From NCBI RefSeq assembly GCF_020080835.1, contig NC_058166.1, forward strand, positions 13,603,043-13,667,042: 64,000 nt of DNA. The letters are read 5' to 3'. The notes under the pieces were generated by a model, which was not told the origin of the DNA, did no database searches, and worked only from the letters and a program-made list of their open reading frames with translations. Shown one piece after another: positions 24,216 through 34,742 of this stretch. Each line of letters opens with the position of its first letter. Within the stretch, counting starts at the first letter, position 1. Both the position numbers and the translations under genes were made by a program. This DNA comes from Cotesia glomerata (Eukaryota > Arthropoda > Insecta > Hymenoptera > Braconidae).

Positions 24216-25190
24216 TTACCCTCGCGGTTTTGATAATGCCGTAAAAATACCGTAATTTTTCGGCATTTATGCTCATGCCGTATACTTACCGTTATAATTC
24301 GGTAATAATGCGGTTAAACTATAGTTGTTTTGGCCAGTTTTTATACTGTAGTTATCCAGTATATATACTGCACTTATGATGTACAGTTACCAAAAATATA
24401 CTATACAATTACCGCATTAATGCCCAAATTTTACCCAAAAAATTCCAAATAATTACCGTAATAATACAGTAATTTTGCCGAATATTTTCTGACATAATGG
24501 ACAATTATTAAAGATTTAGTTTTATTTTTAGTTCACTTCTATGTTAGAAATGAATAAAATGAAAAATTTCAAATTTTGCTTTTTATTCTCCATCGCTACT
24601 TTGCAAAAACAAATACTGTTTTTGAATAAAAAATATGTAGAATATTATTTTTTAATTAGGTATTTAGCGGTAATTAATATAAAATAATACATATGTTAAG
24701 TAAATATATTCTAATTTTAATTTCAATTTTTAATTTCTCACTTAGAAAATTGCAAATTTTCTAAAATCGAAAAGTTATATTGTTTCACATATATAATTAT
24801 ATTATTTAATTTTAAATATGCTTATCGTAAGATGGACGGTGTGGCTTAATGTATATAGAATAAGCAAAAAAACAATATGATATAGACCGGGTAGCTCAAA
24901 TGGTAGAGTAGCCGACATGTCCCGAGGAGGTTCTGGGTTCGAATCCCAGTCCGAGCGTTATTTAATTTGACACCATTTTTTAAATATGGTTTTAATACAG
25001 TCATTTTACCGCCTTATTACCGTAAATATGCCTCATTTTCAGCGTAAATGTATCGCATTTTTACGGTAAATGTTCCGTAATTTTTCGATCAAAAAACTGA
25101 CCAAAACAACCGAAAAAATGCTGAAAAAATACCGCATTAATACTGTATAATTGCGACATTTTTTCGGCATTTACAAAACCGCTAGGGTAG
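24216..25190. mobile_element. TIR element TTACCCTMGCGGTTTTG right after the zinc transporter stop
   Basis: The left end TTACCCTCGCGGTTTTG starts about 10 bases after the transporter stop codon; the right end CAAAACCGCTAGGGTAG finishes at 25190. Subterminal regions repeat TACCGTAAT and CCGCATTAAT motifs in both orientations. The interior holds a tRNA-like stretch and an AATAAA (24553). No transposase ORF. The transporter's 3' UTR is therefore probably element-derived. Confidence 0.65.
24886..24958 (+). other. tRNA-like pol III promoter remnant
   Basis: It contains a canonical A box (TAGCTCAAATGG) and a perfect B box (GGTTCGAATCC) inside a 5-bp T stem (CTGGG/CCCAG). The acceptor stem pairs only partly and the anticodon stem keeps two pairs. 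It is therefore a tRNA pseudogene or the head of a tRNA-derived SINE, carried within the TIR element at 24216-25190. Confidence 0.5.
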
Positions 25191-25471
25191 TTCTTTTTTA
25201 ATACAGTGTATTTATCACAAGACTGGATCTTCGAGTATTAAAAAACATGTGTACATATCTTGTTTTATAATTTTTAATTTTAAATTCAATAAATAGGTTT
25301 TTTTCATTGTATATTATTATAGTTTTTATAAATCTCCATTGAAAAATAATAATAGATAAATATTGTTGAAAATGCGTTATAAATATTGCCCTTCGCTTGT
25401 GACAATGGTGTTTTTATTAATCAAATAATTTGTTTACGAGTTTTCTGTTCTTCCGGGTTCAGTTTTTAAGG

Positions 25472-25479
25472 TATAAATA
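25472..25479 (+). promoter_or_regulatory. TATA box of the first Ig gene
   Basis: TATAAATA located 75 bases upstream of the ATG at 25547. The paralogous gene has TATAAAAA at exactly the same distance, and the intervening sequences are recognisably similar (TGAAGA, GTGAGAAGT). Confidence 0.75.
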
Positions 25480-25546
25480 CGCTGAAGATGTTTGTAAAGT
25501 TATTCAGTTTATTTTTTGTGAGAAGTAAACTAGATTATCCTGAAAA

Positions 25547-28500
25547 ATGGCGCTTCTACTCATCAAAGCTAGTGCTTTGTTTCTTCTAATTTCAATTTAT
25601 CAAGGTATTTCTTCAATTATTAAACTTGTAACGCTTGAATTTTTTTATACAACAATTGATAATTAATAATTAATAATATAAAATATTTTGTTTGATACAT
25701 GACATTGAAGTTAGCAGTCGCTTAACCATTTAAAAATTTTTTTTAACAAACAAATTTGTTCCAAAAAATTATTTTATAAAAATTGCATTTTTAATTTTTC
25801 AAAATTTCTACATGTCAATTTTTTCTTCTAGTTTTTTTTGTTATAATTTATTTGTTGAAAAAATTTTTTAATTTATAAATGTCTGCTAAATTAAATTCCA
25901 TTTTTTTAACATGTTTTTTTAGATTTGAGAAGATATAATTTAGCAGATATTTAATAATTTTTAGAATTTTTATTAACAAATAAATTACGGCAAAAAAAAA
26001 TAAGAAAAAAAATTTATATGTAGAAATTAAAAAAAAATTAAAAACGTAATTTTTTTTAAATAATTTTTTCGAACTAATTTAATTGTTAAATAAAATTAAG
26101 AATTGATCAAGTGACAGCTAACTTTAATGTCATAAAGTTACGTTATTATTTTTTTAATTTTTTAAATTTCAATAATACTAAAGTTAGCCGATATTTTGAC
26201 TTTTTGATTTTTTTTTAATTTATTAAATTAAAACTAAAAAATATTTTTTGAAAATTGCACTTATAATTTTTCAAGTTTTTTACAAATGAAAAATTTTTTT
26301 TTATTTTTTTGTAATAATTTTTTCAATAAAAAAAAAATTCTAAGAAATTTTAGATGTCAGCTAACTCAATTTTTATTAAATGTCAATTTTTTTTTTATTT
26401 TCTTTGACATTATTTATTTGTTAAAAAAATTCTTAAAATTATAAAATATCTGCTAAATTAATTTTCATTATTTAAACAATAGCGAAAAAACCGACTTTAA
26501 CACCGTCAGGGTCGGAGATTATAAAAAAAGAAGGAGAATCGCTGACTCTCAAATGTACAACTGACGAACCCATGGTTTTCTACACTGACTTAGAAGATCC
26601 TGTAAGTTATTAGATCAATTATTTATTTTGAAATTAAATTACAATAATTTTAATTGACTATAAATTTTTATTTACAGAAAAAAAGATCTAGAAGTACTGA
26701 AGAAACTTTTGAGGTAATTGGAGGACAATATTCATATTATTTCAAAAAGAAATCTCTAGTTCTCGGTGACGAAGGCTGGTATAGTTGCGCAGATGAATAT
26801 ATTAAAGTTGATAAGACTGATAAAGAACAACCAGATGTTAGCTGGATTCGCGTTTATGTTATAAGTAAGATTTTATGAACAAATTGATTTATTTTTTAAG
26901 AACTTTAATAAATTAATTTATATTTTTTTTGTAATAGGTAAGAAACCAAAATTGCAGCCATCAAAATCGGTTCTTGTGAAAAATGAAGGCGATCCATTGG
27001 AACTCTCGTGTTCATCGGGTGATGATAAAACGCTGAAATTCCACATTGTATACGATTATCTCGTAAGTTTATAATTCTTGACTGATCTCTGGTTAAACAA
27101 AATAATTAAAAGATTATTTGATTTTTGATATTTCAAATTATTTAAAAATTTCAAATACTACTCACAAGAATTGAAAAAAAACAAATTTAAGAGGACCCGG
27201 TGGTCTAGTGGGATAAAATTTAAGCTATTTTAAAAATTTTATTTCTATATGAAGGTAATGATTAATGCTTTCAAATTTTTTTATACTTATTCTATTACTT
27301 ATCAACTACACAAAAATGAAAATCAAAACAAAAAAAAAAATTTTTTTAAATTAGAAAAATGAAATTCAAATTTTTAGACGGCTGCTAACTCTAAAGTTCA
27401 ATTAGGGGTGTTTTCAATCGGAGGAGATGGTTCCAATACATATACGATACAAAAAAAAATCACTTTTATCAGATGACAAGGGATAGTATGGTTGTGCAGA
27501 CGAAACAATTGAAGTTGACACTCATAAACGCAATCAATCAGACGTCAGTTGGATCTACGTAAACGTTCATGGTAATGTATTATATTAGCATGTTAGTGGT
27601 TAGTGACTTAATTATTAAACAATTAAAAAAAGTTTGAAGAGCAAAAATTCTTGAATAAAGTATAATTTACTTAACGAAGAAAAATTTTTTTAGTTTAAAA
27701 ATTTTTCTTAAGGTAGTTGTCGTGGTTAAGGTATACCGTCAGAAAATTCTAAATTTTTGTATACTTATTAAGGACATGATGATACAATTACCCTTAAAAT
27801 TTGAAGTCGATTGACCACCTATAACCCAAGATGAATTCAATTAGAAATTGGATATCTAACATTGATTGCATACGCTCTCTGCAGTTCTGTACCAGTTTTT
27901 TCGTTATAAAAAAAAAACTAATAGTCTTTTAATGTATTTATTGTGAGTTTAAAAAAAAATTTTTGACCGTCTAATTGTTTATAAATAACGGATTAAATTT
28001 CAACAATTTATGAAAAAGTATATATCTACGGAGTCGGACAGAAACAATTGTATGGCTTACGTCTCCACGGGTACGGTCTTGCGTAAAAATTATGGATTCC
28101 TTAGCTATACAAGCTCATATACTTTTGCGGCGCGTATACTCTAATTTTTTGACAATATTGTATCATGACAACTACCTTAAAATAATTTTTTTTATACTTC
28201 AACAGCCAAAGTTCCAAAATTGTATCCACGGAGAAGAGAGATCAAAATAAAAGAAAACCAAGAGTTGAATCTTAAATGCACTGGCCATCGAGAAATCCAC
28301 TTTTTCATGATTTTAAAGGATTCGGTGAATCTTTATTTTGAAGAAGATGAAAATTTGAGTCATTTATAACGATATCATTTTTAGGGTGAGGGCTCTAAAC
28401 GTATTGAACGGACTCACATGGTCAAGGGAGGCTTAATTGAACATAGCTTACAGAAGAAATCAGTAGATCAACGTGACAGTGGATGGTACGCATGTGCGTT

Positions 28501-28709
28501 CGATAACGTCGAATTTTACTCCAACAGTAATCCGCACTCTCAAGAGAACATCAGCTGGATCCATGTTGAAGTTGAACGTAATGTATCTTTGGATTTTAAT
28601 TGTTAGATTGTAAATAATTAGTTGAAAAAAAATTCGCAATTTTTAACAGAAATAGATGAATTAATTAATTAATATCTTCTCAATTTTTTTTCTTACAGCT
28701 TGGATTTAG
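25547..28709 (+). CDS. Secreted protein with three Ig-like domains (tandem paralog 1), one in-frame stop
   Basis: Exons are 25547-25604, 26483-26601, 26678-26864, 26938-27062, 27406-27571, 28206-28324, 28385-28577 and 28699-28709, adding to 978 nt (326 codons including the final stop). Exon 1 encodes a signal peptide (MALLLIKASALFLLISIYQ). Each Ig domain uses two exons. The first half carries the first Cys in an EGESLTLKC-type strand. The second half carries the D-x-G-W-Y-x-C-A strand and ends with PDVSWIRVYV. The junction within a domain is phase 0 and between domains phase 1. Exon 5 has TAG at 27484-27486 where the paralogs have the Trp or another codon before Tyr-x-Cys, so domain 2 is broken unless read through or skipped; skipping exons 4+5 keeps frame. 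The TATA box and an AATAAA at 28855 frame the gene. Function is unknown; a secreted binding or immune protein is inference. Confidence 0.75.
27190..27215 (+). other. Possible tRNA-derived fragment
   Basis: GACCCGGTGGTCTAGTGGGA resembles the 5' half and A box of a tRNA (TGGTCTAGTGG). No B box or T arm follows, so it is at most a truncated SINE head in an Ig gene intron. Confidence 0.25.
27712..28176. mobile_element. TTAA-flanked MITE with GGTAGTTGTCGTGG ends
   Basis: 465-bp element with TTAA at 27708-27711 and 28177-28180. Ends AGGTAGTTGT and the complement ACAACTACCT (counting the flank). The same end sequence and TTAA duplication mark the 280-bp element at 48409-48688. It lies in the intron before Ig exon 6. 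Confidence 0.75.
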
Positions 28710-28854
28710 AACTAATTGAGACACTAAACTGAAGATTAAGATTGGCAGAAGTAAGACAAAAGAAGTTTCGAAATGGATTTGAATTTTATTATACTCATTA
28801 TTTACTACTTATTATTGTACAATTAAACAATATTTTCCTTTTAATTTGAAATGC

Positions 28855-28860
28855 AATAAA
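28855..28860 (+). terminator. Poly(A) signal AATAAA of Ig gene 1
   Basis: Canonical hexamer about 146 bases after the stop codon of Ig gene 1. Confidence 0.65.
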
Positions 28861-29270
28861 GAATATTTTTATTCTAAAATACCTACTGTTTATTTATTTA
28901 TTTTTATTTAAATAATTAAATTACTAAGCAGAATAAATATTTTATGAATGCAATTAGAAATTTTCTAAACTGACAGAGTATGGAACCATTTATTTTTTTT
29001 TTACAATTTTTAAAAAGAATTGAAAAATTTATGATTAATTATAGTAACGTTTTTTTAATAAAAAAATGAGAAGAATGCACACTTTGTTTTGCAAACTATC
29101 GACAAAATATCTTAATATCAAGAAAAGTTTAAAACATTTGAGAAAAAATTGCAGTTATCACAATAAAGAAACATCTGACATTGTCCGTGACCTAATAATA
29201 GCAGTGATATAACAGACGGTATTGAACTATTTAAGCTTATCGTTAATTTTAATAGCTGTTTGTCAGATGG
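28861..29270. other. Intergenic spacer between the two Ig genes
   Basis: AT-rich sequence between the poly(A) signal of Ig gene 1 and the TATA box of Ig gene 2. No exon or repeat of interest seen. Confidence 0.5.
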
Positions 29271-29278
29271 TATAAAAA
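29271..29278 (+). promoter_or_regulatory. TATA box of the second Ig gene
   Basis: TATAAAAA 75 bases upstream of the ATG at 29346, the same spacing as in the paralog at 25472/25547. Confidence 0.75.
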
Positions 29279-29345
29279 CAGTGAAGACATTTATAAATTA
29301 TTAGTCAGTAAACGAGTGAGAAGTGATTTAAATTGTTTTTAAACG

Positions 29346-29400
29346 ATGGCATCGCTAATTCAAGCTTGTGCTTTATTTTTTTTGGTAGCAATATGCCGAG
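29346..29400 (+). CDS. Signal-peptide exon of Ig gene 2
   Basis: ATG followed by 18 codons (MASLIQACALFFLVAICR) and one base, then a GTAATT donor. It matches exon 1 of Ig gene 1 in length, hydrophobicity, phase 1 end and promoter layout. The next exon starting with a compatible acceptor and the family's Ig half-domain is at 58222, 28.8 kb downstream. Joining this exon to the six exons at 58222-62423 gives 323 codons without a break, close to the 326 of the paralog. No alternative signal exon was seen just upstream of 58222. The two parts are therefore either one gene with a very long intron or a gene split by insertion. Confidence 0.7.
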
Positions 29401-30464
29401 GTAATTACTAATTACGTAAATGACTCGTTTAATTAATCAACAACCAGCTCACAAAATAATCAAAGCTTATAAAATGTTTTAAAACCATTATTGTAATTTA
29501 AATTTTTATATCATTTGATTTCTTCTTAAACTATAGGTTACTCCATTTCTTAAATCAAAAGTTACTTCGAACGCCATTTTGTCTTCGGTTAAATAAATAA
29601 TCTAAAAACATTCTGCAGCCCTGAAAATTATTTAATTAAATTATTGTAGAGTTTTTTACCTTGTTTCAAGTGTAATAAGTTAAAAATTAAAATAATTCGG
29701 TAAAATCCAGGTTATTTAACAATTATGGTGTGTTTAAGCCCGCGCTCCGGATGACTATCTATATTTTTTTTTATAGGGAAAAATCAAAATAAAAAATTAA
29801 AAGTTATAAAATCATACAAATACGCGCAATTACAGAGGTGTAATAAATGAAATTCAAATTTTAAAATGGAACTTGATTAATAAAAATTATAATAAGAAGA
29901 CACGTCGCTCAAAATTTGAAAAAGCAGATAATATTTTCGATTTATTTAATGATTTTTGACAGGCTGTATTTCGTATGGAATATGACTTATATATGGGGTA
30001 TTTAATGCCAATCCGACCACTTTTGAACTCGACCCCTTTAGATGTAGCTGACACTTTATTATTCTTTTCTACCCTTTGAAAAACATTTTTGAGAATTTTT
30101 TTTAAATTTTTGTGTCCATCCCAAAAAAAGTTATGCATTTTTCAAAAAAATGGCTTTTTTATTTTCAAATAACCATACCTAACTTTTTTTTGATATTGGG
30201 TACCGTTTTTTTTTTAATTTTTGTTTTTGAATGTACTTTTTGAAAAAATACACAAAAAAAATTAAAGATGATAAATTCGGGAAAATATTCGAGTTTTTCG
30301 AGTAAAATCGTTATTTTTTCACAGTACGTCATTTTTTTTTTATTTTTATTTCTCAAAAAAAACTTCAATCAATATTTAATTGAAAAAAAAAGTTTTTTTT
30401 TATTTTAGAAATGTTTTTTTTTAGTAAATAGTTAAAAAATTTTTTTAGAGTTGAAAGAATAAAA
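29401..30464. other. Left margin of the accessory island
   Basis: AT-rich sequence with long A and T runs between the signal exon and the left ankyrin-PRANC arm. No Ig exon, transposon end or credible ORF was recognised. Confidence 0.4.
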
Positions 30465-30573
30465 AAATTACAATAGTTATGATTAAATAGTTAATTTTTA
30501 TTATTTACATTAAACAAATTAAAAATACTTAATCTAGAATATATTTACAATATTATTTATACATTTTATACAA

Positions 30574-31926
30574 TTATTCAGAGAAAAATCTTAAATCAAA
30601 ATCACTCAAATAATTGAAAATATCTCTTACAACTAAGGAAGGTAAATCCATGTAAAAAATATCGTGCAGGACTTCAGCATTTTTCAGCAGCTCTTTTCTG
30701 TCAAGTGCTCTTCTTAATTTTTCAAATATATAGCTACCATACACTGGAAATTCGGCTAATATTTCGTCCTTATTTATGCAGTCTAAATTTGTTAAACCTA
30801 CAGCTAATCTATGTACATTTTTCTTAAATACACTAAAATAACTTAAATTCGAGTTTCTTATTTTTTGGATTTTCATTTCACCGATTTCCTTCTCGCACTT
30901 GTCACGAAATGATTGAAAATGCTCGCCATCCACAGCTTTTAAATATTTTTCAGTGACAAATTCACCGGCTGCAGATAATTTAATAATGTGATCTTGAATT
31001 GTCTTGATCATTGCCGAAGATGGATCCTGCCGCTCTTGATTGAAGGTCAGGTCAGCCAGGTGGATATTCATTTCCATGGCAATGTCAAGCAAACTTGAGT
31101 CGTCGTTGTTGACCACATTAATGTCTACCCCGCAGTCCAGTAAATAATTTAAAATATTTTTACTGCCTAATATAATAGCCTGGCGAGCCACAGTTTCACC
31201 ACACAAATCGGAAATTTCCAAAAAATTAGGGCATTTTTTAACAAAAAGCTTAAAAATGTCGATGTTGTCCTGACGCATGGCTTCTTCAAACTCCTCCGTG
31301 TATTCCCCATCCTTGATGATGTTGAACTTCGCTCCAAAGTTCTCCAGGATTTGGAGAATCTCAATGCTGCTGGTACTTGCAGCCAAGTGAAGGGAAGATT
31401 TCACCCCGTATGATCCTTGATCGATGGTGGCGTTGTTCTTTAACAACAATTGAATCACACGAATGTCCTTCTTCGAAATTGCTATATTCAAAGGAGACCA
31501 GTGATAGCAACCCGCTATTGACGCCTCTTTGTAGGCCGAGACGCTTACGTTTGCTCCTGACATCACCAGGAACTTGGTGATCTCGTAATCACCACATTGA
31601 ATGGCACGGTGAAGTGGCGGCAACCTCTCGTAATGACTTGGTCTTACGTTGACGTCAGCTCCAGAAAAAACTAATTTCTTCACTACTTCAAGGTTCTTCT
31701 CCTTGATGGCCACGTGGAGTGCCGTTCCCAAGAAGACAGTGCTAATATTCAGCTCTACGTTTTTGTTCAGTAGAAAGTCGATGAGTTCCTCGCCCGAGTT
31801 CATGATAGCGAACTGGAGCACACTTATTTCTCGGTACTGATCACAAGGAAGTACCGAGTTGATATTCAAATCTCCGGATTTCACTAACTTCTCAATCATT
31901 TTCAAATCACAACTGTTCACTGCCAT
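30574..31926 (-). CDS. Ankyrin-repeat protein with C-terminal PRANC (F-box-like) domain, copy 1
   Basis: Intronless, 450 codons from the ATG at 31924-31926 (context AAAATGG). A longer open frame upstream starts only with GTG and is not used as the start. Residues about 1-320 form seven or so ankyrin repeats (FLGTALHVAIKEKNLEVVKK; PPLHRAIQCGDYEITKFLV; HWSPLNIAISKKDIRVIQLL). About 365-450 match the PRANC pattern, ending LPSLVVRDIFNYLSDFDL, which resembles an F-box. In poxviruses such proteins link host targets to SCF ubiquitin ligase; in parasitoid wasps and Wolbachia PRANC-ankyrin proteins are known, roles mostly open. A TCA-to-TAA change makes this copy end at FFSE, seven residues short of copy 2. 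No signal peptide, so a cytoplasmic product is likely. It lies in the long intron of Ig gene 2, antisense. Confidence 0.88.
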   Translation of the reverse strand: MAVNSCDLKMIEKLVKSGDLNINSVLPCDQYREISVLQFAIMNSGEELIDFLLNKNVELNISTVFLGTALHVAIKEKNLEVVKKLVFSGADVNVRPSHYERLPPLHRAIQCGDYEITKFLVMSGANVSVSAYKEASIAGCYHWSPLNIAISKKDIRVIQLLLKNNATIDQGSYGVKSSLHLAASTSSIEILQILENFGAKFNIIKDGEYTEEFEEAMRQDNIDIFKLFVKKCPNFLEISDLCGETVARQAIILGSKNILNYLLDCGVDINVVNNDDSSLLDIAMEMNIHLADLTFNQERQDPSSAMIKTIQDHIIKLSAAGEFVTEKYLKAVDGEHFQSFRDKCEKEIGEMKIQKIRNSNLSYFSVFKKNVHRLAVGLTNLDCINKDEILAEFPVYGSYIFEKLRRALDRKELLKNAEVLHDIFYMDLPSLVVRDIFNYLSDFDLRFFSE

Positions 31927-32269
31927 TTTTCTGTTTGAGTAATTGAATAATACACAAGTGTATGTAAGGCTTAGAAAAATTTGGTTTGAATTTGCAGATT
32001 GTTGCACTTCGAACTTTGTCGTAAGAATGATTTGAGTTCTTGAAGCGATTCAGAAGGTAAACTCTTGAGGCTCCCTTCTTTCAAAAATTCATTAGGGTCT
32101 TACTCTTTCCTCCGGTAATAAACGTTTGTCATTGATTCTTCTACTGTTGGATGGTCAGAGGGAAAGGGAGTGTGGAGTTTATAATTTGAGCGAACCTTAG
32201 CCAGGTAAAAATTAGCAAAATTTACCAAGTTATTAAAGTTATTAAGGCTAATTGATATTTCTTTAAAAT

Positions 32270-32605
32270 TTACAATTAGTTTGTATACACTCTTAATGAG
32301 ATCTTAAGTACAGATATTTACTCAAATCCAAGAAATAAATAATGGCTCTTTGAATTTAATACCTTAAAGAATATAATAATACACCTTTAATGTCATTGTA
32401 ATATTTTGGTACTTAGGTATGAAAAGAAGTCTATGGAAATTTTACTTTCGTTAAACTTTCTTTTATTTATGAAGCCAAAAAAAAATCCTACTATCTTCAA
32501 TGTAAAATTAAATATGTTGAAGTAAGTATTCGAAGAAAATGTAGCCTATTGTAATGTATGTGTTCCAAAAAAATTATTTTTTGGGTTAAATTTATTAATA
32601 AAAAA
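32270..32605. repeat. Upstream block of ankyrin-PRANC copy 1 (four-copy family)
   Basis: Sequence about 350-680 bases upstream of the ankyrin ATG, with landmarks TGGAAATTTTACTTTCGTTA and GGTACTTAGGTATGAAA. It is nearly identical to 52565-52900 and clearly but more distantly similar to 33640-33888 (same orientation) and 36985-37350 (inverted). The block is thus older than the present ankyrin inverted pair. Confidence 0.7.
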
Positions 32606-32989
32606 TAAAGAAATGTCTAATGGTCATTCATTCCATAAAAATCGTATAATCATTTTTAAATAAGTACAATCTTACGTAACTTAGTTAAATAAGTAATCTT
32701 TACGTAACTTAGTTTTTAAAAATTTAATAATCCAAGAATAAAATGAAAAACGGTATTCGGCCGCACCTGAGAAGGAAGGCCGATTCCATGAAATAGATAG
32801 AAGTAAAAATTTTAAAAGAAAAGGTGTTATAGGTCAAATTGAAGGTATTTTATCAGCTTTGCAGTGGTGTTTTAAAAAATACGGTATATTTTCTGAGTCA
32901 AAAGTTATTATCAAATATAATCACGAAAATTACGAGTTTTTACATTTTCAAAATCTTAAAGGCCCATTTTTATAGTTATAGGTGCTACG

Positions 32990-33888
32990 GTAAACACAGC
33001 ATTGACGTTATATATTACATATACATATATATGTATACTGAAAGAAAAAAACTCCCTTTGAAAAATATGGGTATTTTTGTAACAAGAAATTGATTTGTTG
33101 AAAATTTTCAAGTTGTTTATCTAAAATTGTTCTTTTCAAAATATAAAAAACTTTTTTTCTACAAGAAAGGTCGGCTGTCCAATTTCAAAACACAGTAACT
33201 AACATTTAAAAATTTTTTTCAATTTTTCTTATTAAAAAAAAGTTTGCCCACCAAATTGATGAAAAATTTGATTTGTGAATAGAAGATACTTAAATATAGA
33301 AATTTTTAAGAAAAAATACTTGAAATTGAGGTCTAAATGTTATAAAAAATGCAACAATACTAGAAAAAATCAGGTATAAAAATGTTGCAGTTACTGTGTT
33401 TTAAAATTGGGCAGCCGAGGTAATGTGAATAAAATTTTGATTTTTTTAACTAAGAAAAAAAAATTTTGAAAATTTCCAACAAATTAATTCCTTGTCACAA
33501 AAATGCCTATATTTTTCGAAAGAAATTTTTTCTATTTAAGTATATATACGTATATAAATTCTTTAGCTACTGATTTTTTCGAGCACTACTTGACTATTAA
33601 AAAGATAAAATTTTAAGTTAATTTTGACATGAAGAACAATACAATACAATAGTAAAACAAGAACAATACAATAATAGATGTATTTCTATTAAATCTACCA
33701 AATAATGATTCTTTGAATTTAAGACAATAAAGAATACAACAATACACTTTCAATGAAATATTGATAATATTTTAGTACTCAGGTATGAAAGGAAATCGTT
33801 GGAAATTTTACTTTTATTGATTCTTGTTCTATACATGGCATCAAAAATAATCCTATTATCTTTGATGTTACAATAATTACACAGGTCC
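32990..33888. repeat. Left arm of inner inverted repeat
   Basis: Reverse complement of 37105-37863, from the AAACACAGCATTGACGTTAT segment through GGTGCAAACT-type AT sequence to the block resembling the ankyrin upstream region. The pair encloses two transposons. The arms differ by small indels and are older than the ankyrin arms. Confidence 0.75.
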
Positions 33889-34012
33889 ACAAAAAAAAAA
33901 AATTAGGAAAACGGTTGACCTTAAAGGCCATCCCTGCAACTTCCCGCTCATTTCATACTTAAGTGCACAAAACTGCATTTATTACGTTTTTGAGCTCTTC
34001 GAGCTCAAAAAT

Positions 34013-34136
34013 ATCCCTGAATAAAAAAAAGTATTGAGACAAAGAAAAAAGTATTGAAAAGTATTGGATTGCCTAGAAAACCAATACTTTTCAATACTTT
34101 TTACTTTGTCTCAATACTTTTTTTTTAATCAGGGAT
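34013..34136. mobile_element. Palindromic MITE ATCCCTGAATAAAA, copy 2
   Basis: Same 120-bp palindrome as at 16548-16670. The paralogous host repeat at about 50750-50830 lacks it, which shows that it inserted here. Confidence 0.8.
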
Positions 34137-34676
34137 AATTTTCGTATCATTTTGAGCTCTCCGAGCTCAAAAATCTGCTAGAAGTTGAATAAAACACCAT
34201 TTTTCGAATTTTAAAACCGCAATAACTTTTGAATAAATGAACCGATTTTTACGTGGTTGGTAGCATTCAACGCAGTTTCTAAAGCCTCACAAAAAACCTT
34301 TAAGTTTAAAGTGATCGAACAAGGAATTTCAAAGTAATTCTCAAGAAACGATTTTTTCGATTTTTTTCGTTAACGATAACTCATGGACGAATTAACCGAT
34401 TTTGACCGGGCTGGTGGCAATCGACGTGTTTTTTTATGTTAAGCGCTGATTAGTTTTTAGAATCGATCAGTTAAGCCATTTAAAAGTTATTCCAAAAAAA
34501 CCGCATTTGAAAAAATTTTTTTCTGCAGTTTTTTCAAGATTTCTTAAAATCTACTGGTTTGAATTAGTCTAAATGGTATTTAAAAACTAAGTTTAGTCAA
34601 GCCCTTTCGAATGGCGTAAACCGCGATAAAATTGGTCAAGCCGTTCAAAAGTTATGAGAGGTTTACATACGGCCGC

Positions 34677-34742
34677 ACACACACACACACACACACACGC
34701 GCGCGCGCGCACACATACATACATACATACATACATACATAC
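34677..34742. repeat. Compound microsatellite (CA)n(CG)n(CATA)n
   Basis: Runs of CA, then CG, then CATA inside the AACTTCCCGC element. At the same internal site the partial copy near 50245 carries a GT run, so the array belongs to the family. Confidence 0.9.

Larger units (their letters stand above)
30465..32605 (-). repeat. Left arm of the 2.15-kb inverted repeat carrying ankyrin-PRANC
   Basis: The whole stretch, including about 110 bases after the coding region and about 680 bases before it, is the reverse complement of 52565-54720 with few differences. Outside both limits the similarity stops. No terminal inverted repeats of a carrier element were found at the arm ends. Confidence 0.9.

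Noticed and set aside
24886..24958. Functional tRNA gene
   Set aside because: A and B boxes are fine, but the acceptor stem has two mismatches and the anticodon stem is largely unpaired.
26654..26878. Single-exon reading of Ig fragments as separate short genes
   Set aside because: The coding parts start after AG acceptors and end at GT donors with matching phases, so they are exons of multi-exon genes.
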